Part shown: positions 6,201-10,440 of the stretch, in pieces
Position numbering within the stretch: position 1 is the first letter of the stretch
Layout: each line of letters begins with the position of its first letter
Assembly: GCA_030267965.1 (NCBI GenBank)
Contig: BRYA01001130.1
Location: 1 to 10,440, forward strand
Reading direction: 5' to 3'
From: Triparma columacea
Taxonomy: Eukaryota; Sar; Bolidophyceae; Parmales; Triparmaceae
DNA length: 10,440 bases
Position numbers and translations under genes: made by a program
Notes under the pieces: model-generated
The model's database searches: none
Seen by the model: the letters and a program-made list of their open reading frames with translations, nothing else
What the model was told of the DNA's origin: nothing

Positions 6201-8976
6201 GGGTCTAACCCTCTCGAGTCCCTCCTCCTCCTCCTCTGTTCTCCCCCTCTCCTCTTCCTCCTCCCACTCCATCTCCTCCCTCACTAAGATTTCTTCGAGC
6301 TCCCTTACAGTCAGGTCTTCCCCCCCCACGCCCTCCCTCTCCCTCCTTAGCTGTACGTCGATCCGTTCCGTTTCCCTATTCAAGAGTTGTCCGAGCTCCC
6401 TTTCATTCCTGTTAACCTGCGTATCCCCCCCAATGATCGGTGCCGGGTCCGGGTCCCCCAGCGCGCTCCTCATAGCCGTGCTGAAAGGGCTCTCCGCCGA
6501 GGCCGTGGCCCGGGTACCTGAGAGCCTCGAGAACCTTCTAGGAGTACCTGTAGAGCGAGGGTCGAAGATAGGGTTCCCTCTCTCTTGATTCCTAGTGTGG
6601 CTTGGCTCCCTTGGCTCCAGCCACCCTTCCCCGTGTCTACCCGGTGTCCCCCCTCTAACCCCTTCCATGAGTCTTTCCCTAACCTCTTCCTCCTCCTCTT
6701 CCCTCCTCTCCATTTCCAATGCCTCCCTCCTCCTCTCCTCCCTGTGTCTTTCTTCCTCCCTCTCCCTCTCCGCCTCCCTAACAGCTTCCTCCCCGTTCGT
6801 TAGGAACCCCACAGCGAGCTCGAGGATCCTCCTCCTGCTTCCTCCGACCCTCGAAATTTCCAGCACCCTCATGGCCTCCCCAATCATCCTTTCGCTTTCA
6901 TCTCCAACGAACCCCATGCTCTCAAGTTCCCCAATCATTTCCCTCCTCCTAAGTCCGTCCCTAGCCTCCTCGTCTCTTTCCCTCCTTTCCCTTTCCCTCT
7001 CTTCTCTCCTCCTCCTTTCCTCTTCCCTTAATTCCCTCTCCCTCCTATCCTCTCTTTCAACATCGTCCGCCCCCCTCTTCCCTCTCAGTACATCCATACC
7101 TCTACCATCAACTCTAAAACACATGAAACAAACAACCCAATTACACCCCCCACCCCTCTCCCCATCCAAACCAGAGGCGGACCCGCTGGAGGTACCGGCG
7201 CATACAAACCCAGGTACAGTGGACTTGAAAGTAACCCCGCAATGATCGCATTCCCAACCTGGGCTATCTGGGAAGAGGTCCAGTGGTGGTTGAAGTCGTA
7301 GTGGGTGCGGGTGGAGGGAGCAGGGTATGACGGGTGGGGGGGCGTTGGTGTTGGGGGACGACGAGAACTTGGTGTACCAGTGTGTGACATCCCAATGGGT
7401 GCGCGTACCCTGGGGGGGGTGGGGGAGGGGGTGGGGGGGGGTGGTTGTTAGTGAAAGATGCCATCTGTTGTATTGATATAATAATGAACTTCCCCCCCCC
7501 CCCCTTATACCTCCTTACCGTTCCTTTCGCGTTCTCCCAAGTAATATTTTCCGCCGTAGCTTTCCTCAATATATCCACGACCTTAGTCCCGTCCCCCCCT
7601 CTAAGTCTTTCGCTGATCCATCCTTTCGTTCCTTCCTTCCCTTTCGTTTCGCTTTCCACCGTTTTGTCAACCGGTTTAACCCCCTCTAAACCTTCCATGC
7701 TTATACACATCCTCTTAACACCGAACCTTTCAACTACCCTTTCAACGGTAACTACCGTACCCTTGGATAACGTGGTTATACGCGGGGAGCTATCTATGTC
7801 TATACCACTCCTAACAACGGCTCCCTCAGGTAACACGACGATGTAGAGGTTCTGCGTTGATGCCGACGACAGTGAGGAATGTGAGGTGTGAAGAGATGTT
7901 GTTGTGGGGGGGAGAGCACTTTGGAGATACCGGGGGTTTGACATGGCGGATAGGAGGGTTCGGGAGAATACTGATAGGTTGGCGCTTGTCGGGTTCGCGG
8001 TTGGGGGGAGGGGGATTAGGCTTAGTTTGTAAAGTAGTTTGGGTAGAGGTCCAAATGGTTCGGGTGGGTAGACTGAGAGAGTTTCAAGGAGGTAGGGGAG
8101 GGTGAAGGTTATCCTGTTGAGGTCCGACTCTGGAAGGTTGGAGAGGGTGGGGGGGGAGAGGAAGCTTTCTAGGTGACTTGTGAGAAGGTTGTGGAGGGTT
8201 TGAAGCATTCTAGGTCTTCGTTCGTTGTTGATGTTGGGGCATTTTGGGTGGGTTATTACAGTGAGGGCGGCGAGGATGCCAATGTTTTGTGTGTCATTTG
8301 GTGTTAGTGGGCAGGGGGTAAGGTAGGTTAATGGAGAGTAAAGGAGGGAACAGGGTGTGTTTGGAGGGTGTGGGAGGGAGAGGGTACGGCTGGAGGATAG
8401 TCTGGGGGGTAGGTAGGTAGAGGCGTGTGGGGGGAGGAAGAGGGAGATGGTGTGGGATGGATGGGGTTGTGAGTGTGGGTTTGGGTTGGGTGTGTTACTA
8501 TCTTTTTTAGAAGATAGACCTCAATTTGTTGATGAATTTATCTCTCAATTCTCCTCTGTTTGGGCGTCCATTTGTGTATAAATCAGCATACAATCTGTTC
8601 TTGAGGAGTCACAGAGAGGCACATATGAGTCACACATAGGAGTCACACAGATGAGACACACACACCTCCTACACACACGACACCTCCTACACAACACTCC
8701 CCACACACCCTCCCCCCTACTTCTCCTCACTTACATATTAATGATGTATTCCCACGCTGTATGATGAAATGTATTGTTGACTGTCAATAGTTTAAGCCAT
8801 AGATGTACGTTATTGTCGTTATTGTTGTTATTGTCGTTATTGTTGTGTTGTAAGTGCTCTGAATTGTGCTCCTGCTTAGAATTGCCCTCGGAATTGTAAT
8901 TATTGTCTTTGAACAAATTAGATGCTACTCTGCTTAATAGTAAATCTAGAAAGTTACTCCCTATATCATCCGTCAT
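3271..8976 (-). CDS. large six-exon gene: SH3-like, DC1/ZZ-like finger, two UBA-like domains, duplicated Cys-rich module
   Basis: Exons I infer: 8976-8735, 8401-7519, 7409-5283, 5114-4739, 4641-3807 and 3697-3271, ending in TAA. Their total of 4,890 nt is a multiple of three, and every junction phase matches (2, 0, 0, 1, 2), giving 1,629 residues. Order: Asn-rich stretch (24-56); helical region (about 95-200); SH3-like (266-358); DC1/ZZ-like finger (406-473); charged coiled coil (about 490-530); UBA-like 1 (533-585) with more coiled coil after it; acidic and low-complexity linker (about 600-1040); UBA-like 2 (1044-1084); Gly/Asp-rich linker (1085-1209) with a Gly8 run; Cys-rich duplicated module (1246-1423); helical end (1488-1629). 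UBA domains usually bind ubiquitin, so a soluble ubiquitin-linked scaffold or ligase is plausible, but no RING, U-box or HECT is visible. The ATG at 8976 has G at -3. Exon 1 and its intron are the least certain part; exon 2 could instead begin elsewhere. I do not recognise an ortholog. Confidence 0.75.
3698..3806 (-). other. intron 5 of the large UBA gene
   Basis: Donor AAG|GTAAGAG at 3806 and acceptor GCCACAG|C at 3698 give 109 nt. A CTAAC branch motif (3726-3730) lies about 28 nt before the acceptor. The frame hits a stop just past the donor, and splicing at phase 2 joins it to the open frame of exon 6. Confidence 0.85.
4001..4534 (-). other. domain region: duplicated Cys-rich modules of unknown family
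   Basis: Residues 1246-1423 of the large protein. A first cluster has Cys at 1246, 1250, 1253 and 1261 and His 1264. Module A follows: CAKCPC (1279-1284), GCRMC (1295-1299), then KLFWSISIREAQFLLRAF. Module B has the same order: CPCC (1340-1343), HLDGC (1389-1393), then KLVASISFDEAKYIYSTI. The shared K-L-x-x-S-I-S-x-x-E-A-x-(F/Y) helix points to an internal duplication. The Cys/His spacing suggests zinc binding. I cannot match it to RING, PHD, UBR box or TAZ. Confidence 0.6.
4642..4738 (-). other. intron 4 of the large UBA gene
   Basis: Donor GAGAAG|GTGAGC at 4738 and acceptor TTACCCAG|TTGAA at 4642 give 97 nt. CTAAC lies at 4663-4667, about 20 nt before the acceptor. Joining at phase 1 forms a GTT codon and keeps both exons open. 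Confidence 0.85.
5115..5282 (-). other. intron 3 of the large UBA gene
   Basis: Donor AGGAAG|GTGAGA at 5282 and acceptor TGCCCGCAG|TATATAAGC at 5115 give 168 nt. CTAAC lies at 5136-5140, about 20 nt before the acceptor. Phase 0 joins the end of UBA-like 2 to the next exon. Unspliced, the upstream frame stops at 5238. Confidence 0.85.
5283..5405 (-). other. domain: UBA-like 2
   Basis: Residues 1044-1084, ending at an exon boundary. The pattern of a hydrophobic helix followed by NGDDVERAGLWL resembles the third helix of UBA domains (N-x-D-V-E-R-A-x-x-W-L). The first-helix MGF-type loop is not obvious, so this may be a UBA-like or shortened version. Ubiquitin binding is inferred. Confidence 0.55.
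6130..6267. repeat. 75 bp tandem duplication in the acidic linker
   Basis: Two adjacent copies start at 6130 and 6205, each beginning CTAACCCTCTCGAG on the + strand. The second matches for about 63 bp before diverging. Each 75 bp unit is 25 codons, so the minus-strand reading frame is kept. It encodes two rounds of a Glu-rich segment of the type GRTEEEEE followed by LERVR. Confidence 0.8.
6780..6938 (-). other. domain: UBA-like 1
   Basis: Residues 533-585. IGELESMGF (MGF at 540-542) is the classic helix 1/loop signature of UBA domains. The middle helix EAMRVLEIS and the helix ILELAVGFLTNG follow, with a short insertion (VGGSRRR) between them. It is flanked on both sides by Arg/Glu-rich coiled coil. 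Ubiquitin binding would be expected from the family but is not shown here. Confidence 0.6.
7116..7319 (-). other. domain: DC1/ZZ-like zinc finger
   Basis: Residues 406-473. SLHPHPL precedes WECDHCG (Cys 429 and 432), then Cys 445, Cys 464 and CFMC (Cys 469 and 472). The HPHPL lead-in followed by CxxC, a single Cys and a final C-x4-C-x2-C resembles DC1 (C1-like) and ZZ fingers. The Gly/Ser-rich insert between 445 and 464 is longer than usual. Zinc binding is inferred from ligand spacing. Confidence 0.55.
7410..7518 (-). other. intron 2 of the large UBA gene (G13 near donor, C-rich acceptor tract)
   Basis: Donor ACG|GTAAGG at 7518 and acceptor CCCAG|GGTACG at 7410 give 109 nt, phase 0. CTAAC (7447-7451) lies about 39 nt before the acceptor. 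On the transcript a run of 13 G (7504-7492) sits 14 nt after the donor start. The tract before the AG is almost pure C: runs of 9, 5, 5 and 8 split by single A or U. Confidence 0.8.
7570..7848 (-). other. domain: SH3-like beta region
   Basis: Residues 266-358. The pattern LYIVVLPEGAVVRSGIDIDS, then ITTLSKGTVVTVE, a VKRMCIS strand and finally GWISER with a GDGTKVVDIL tail matches the repeated-strand layout of SH3-like modules (R-x-G-x-x-(I/L)-x-(S/T)...G-x-x-V-x-V...GW-(I/V)-S). Such modules usually mediate protein contacts. The family assignment is by pattern only. Confidence 0.5.
8402..8734 (-). other. possible intron 1 of the large UBA gene
   Basis: A strong donor AAT AT|GTAAGTGAG at 8734 and acceptor CCCCCCAG|A at 8402 give 333 nt, phase 2, and both flanking frames stay open after joining. 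A second CAG 12 nt downstream (exon start 8389) is also in phase. It is longer than the other introns, contains a CA-rich microsatellite, and has no CTAAC near the acceptor (only GTAAC about 90 nt away). An in-frame stop at 8521-8523 supports an exon start downstream of it. Confidence 0.5.
8641..8712. repeat. CA-rich simple sequence in possible intron
   Basis: A run of CACA blocks with interspersed CTCCTACA and GAGTCACA copies on the + strand. It is low-complexity and lies within the proposed first intron. No gene signal was seen in it. Confidence 0.7.
8809..8844. repeat. 9 bp (18 bp higher-order) tandem repeat coding Asn/Asp
   Basis: Four 9 bp units alternate GTTATTGTC and GTTATTGTT on the + strand. 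On the minus strand this is AAT/AAC with periodic GAC, so exon 1 of the large gene carries an Asn-rich tract with spaced Asp residues (about residues 45-56). The length is a multiple of three, so copy changes would keep the frame. Confidence 0.85.
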
Positions 8977-9440
8977 GCCGTATGTAGAGAGATGAGAGAA
9001 AAGGGCTTGACAAGATTAAACAAGGATTTGGAGGCCTAAATTTATTTCGGGGGTTTAAGACAAAACCGAGCCCCCCTGAACGGCCGGGACAACACCGGAG
9101 AGATCTGAGGAAAGTCGTCGGTCACTTTCATTGGAAAAAAGTGAGTCCATACGCGGCGGTTGCGCCACGTACGTCTACGTGGAGCTTTGTTGATCTGTTT
9201 GACTCGAGAGACGGGCTGCCGCTCCGAGTTTGTTAAGTGAAAGGAGAGAAACCTCGCCAGTCTCCAATGAGCACGGTTGACAATTGGAGACTTTGGGATG
9301 GGAGAGCACGCGATTACAGTGATCTCGGGTGCATTCAGACTGACGGCCGTTACAGGCCGGGTGGCAGCGGTTCCTCGTACCATGGGTCTCGAGAGTATGG
9401 GATGCATTTAGGGAGGGCCCTGGGGCTGACTGCACAAGCA
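8977..9440. other. upstream flank of the large gene; no firm gene
   Basis: The first part should contain the promoter of the large minus-strand gene, but I see no clear TATA element. A minus-strand frame of 121 residues (9407-9042, ATG start, Arg/Pro-rich) has no recognisable domain, and I do not call it. Two stem-loops occur: TCACTTT/AAAGTGA (9122-9144) and CCACGTA/TACGTGG with a four-base loop (9165-9182). The stretch may be part of the repeat/transposon compartment that follows. Confidence 0.4.
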
Positions 9441-10220
9441 GGGAAGGCTCACAAGGGTGTAGCTTCCATTTGTGTCGAGAACACTGCTGCAGGGCAGCGT
9501 GCTTTCGTTCCCTCTTGTCTTGGGATATTGTTACTACTCTATCTAGGCAAGCTCCTAATATGGATGGGCCCCTTTGCCGAAAGGGGGGGCCAGGGACTTG
9601 AGGGTCTGGTAATTTTCGACCCTCCCATGGAAGGCTCGCACGGGCGTAGCTTCCATTTGTGTCGAGAACACTGCTGCAGGGCAGCGTGCTCTCCGGTTGG
9701 ATGCCGTCGATATTCTGATATATAGAAGGTGCGCATGGGCGTAGCTTCCATTTGTGTCGAGAACACTGCTGCAGGGCAGCGTGCTTTCGTTCCCTCTTGT
9801 GTTGGGATATTGTTACTACTTTATCTGCACGAGCTCCTATTATGGATGGGCCCTTTGCCGAAAGGGGGGGCCAGGGATTGAGGGTCTGGTAAATTTCGAC
9901 CCTCCAGGGAAGGCTCGCATGGGCTAGCTTCCATTTGTGTCGTGAACACTGCTGCAAGGCAGCGTGCTTTCGTTCCCTCTTGTCTTGGGATATTGTTACT
10001 ACTTTATCTACGCAAGCTCCTAATAGGGATGGGCCCTTTGCCGAAAGGGGGGGCCAGGGACTTTAGGGTCTGTTCTTTCGACCCTTCCAATGAAGACTCG
10101 CACGGGCGTAGCTTCAATTTGTGTCGAGAACACTGCTGCAAGGCAGCGTGCTTTCGTTCCCTCTTGTCTTGGGATATTGTTACTACTTTATCTACGCAAG
10201 CTCCTAATATGGATGGGCCC
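9441..10220. repeat. tandem array, about 184 bp unit, five copies (one truncated)
   Basis: The marker AGCTTCCATTTGTGTCG, or a one-base variant, starts at 9461, 9648, 9743, 9926 and 10110, giving spacings of 187, 95, 183 and 184 bp. Full units contain a GCTGC-AGG-GCAGC hairpin, the block TTGGGATATTGTTACTAC, and a longer inverted repeat in which GGCCC(C)TTT pairs with AAAGGGGGGGCC. The second copy is cut after the first hairpin and carries a different 40 bp tail. The last copy ends at GGATGGGCCC, immediately beside the transposase fragment. Copies differ by scattered substitutions, so the array is not brand new. Confidence 0.9.
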
Positions 10221-10224
10221 TCAC

Positions 10225-10440
10225 CTCTCGGCAAACAGTTTGTAGTTCTCGCTTGTTTCGCCGTCATAGAACATGAAAGCGACGATATGGATATGGGCAT
10301 TCGAGTCATATCCGACTAGGAAGAGGATAGTACCGCCTAGATGGTTCTTGGAGTGAGTGCCATCTAAGGCAAACATCGGGATGCCTGCTGTCTTCATGAG
10401 ATCTATGGTGGGGCCAATGGAGAAGAAAAGGGACTTAAAG
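10225..10440 (-). mobile_element. Mutator-like (MULE) transposase fragment, N-terminal part of catalytic core
   Basis: An open frame enters from the right edge and encodes about 71 residues in the window, ending at a TGA at 10221-10223. MFALDGTHSKNHLGG, then ILFLVGYDSN, then VAFMFYDGETSENYKLF match the start of the MULE transposase domain: the first catalytic Asp in DGTH, the G-x-D-x-N strand, and the A-F...E-T segment. The second catalytic Asp and the Glu, expected further on, are missing. The frame stops where the satellite array begins. A donor-like AGAG|GTGAGG overlaps the stop, so truncation or an intron are both possible. Confidence 0.8.

Noticed and set aside
6595..7245. 216-residue plus-strand Ser/Leu-rich frame
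   Set aside because: It is the antisense of the Arg/Glu-rich coiled-coil exon. The composition is what the reverse strand of such codons gives.
7085..7390. 101-residue minus-strand frame with an ATG start
   Set aside because: It overlaps the zinc-finger exon in a different frame; only the exon 3 frame shows the ordered Cys ligands.
9175..9957. 260-residue minus-strand frame through the satellite array
   Set aside because: The same peptide blocks recur because the DNA repeats, and frames shift between copies. There is no domain, so I treat the array as non-coding.
9550..10060. The GGCCCCTTT/AAAGGGGGGGCC hairpins as bacterial-type terminators
   Set aside because: They have no following T run, they recur inside a satellite unit, and the genome is eukaryotic.
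9441..10220. CRISPR-like array
   Set aside because: The units are about 184 bp and repeat through their whole length. There are no short repeats with unique spacers and no cas genes, and the setting is eukaryotic.
9431..10224. The whole satellite array as an intron of the MULE transposase (donor AGAG|GTGAGG, acceptor TTGTGCAG)
   Set aside because: Joining at the required phase meets a stop after about seven codons, and no second-half transposase motifs follow. It remains possible only with another acceptor.

Overview
This window looks like nuclear DNA of a microbial eukaryote. Coding regions are long and interrupted by short GT..AG introns (about 97-168 bp, with one possible 333 bp intron), most with a CTAAC branch-point motif 20-40 bp before the acceptor. 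The multi-domain architectures (START-like plus multipass membrane; SH3-like, zinc finger, UBA and Cys-rich) are of eukaryotic type. I associate the START-plus-membrane family at the left end with marine stramenopile algae of the Triparma/bolidophyte type. That taxonomic guess rests on memory of family style, not on a search.

Layout, left to right. (1) 1-2623, minus strand: a partial 874-residue open frame that runs off the left edge. It has a coiled coil, a START-like region and a multipass membrane module resembling XK-related scramblases. (2) 2624-3270: an intergenic stretch holding the upstream region of gene 1 and the 3' flank of gene 2, with no convincing gene. (3) 3271-8976, minus strand: one large gene that I assemble from six exons whose phases all agree, giving about 1,629 residues. 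In order it has an Asn-rich N-terminus, a helical region, an SH3-like fold, a DC1/ZZ-like zinc finger, coiled coil with a UBA-like domain, a long acidic low-complexity linker, a second UBA-like domain, a duplicated Cys-rich module of unknown family and a helical C-terminus. The UBA-like domains and metal-binding modules suggest a ubiquitin-linked scaffold or ligase, but I see no canonical RING or HECT. (4) 8977-9440: non-genic, with small stem-loops. (5) 9441-10220: five tandem copies of a roughly 184 bp repeat, one of them truncated to about 95 bp. (6) 10225-10440, minus strand: the catalytic-core start of a Mutator-like (MULE) transposase that breaks off exactly where the repeat array begins.

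The two large genes are on the same strand but show no sign of working together. The right end is a transposon/satellite compartment next to the 5' end of the large gene. The items most worth a second look are the architecture of the large gene, its duplicated Cys-rich module, the intron carrying a G13 run and a matching C-rich tract, and the transposase/satellite junction.
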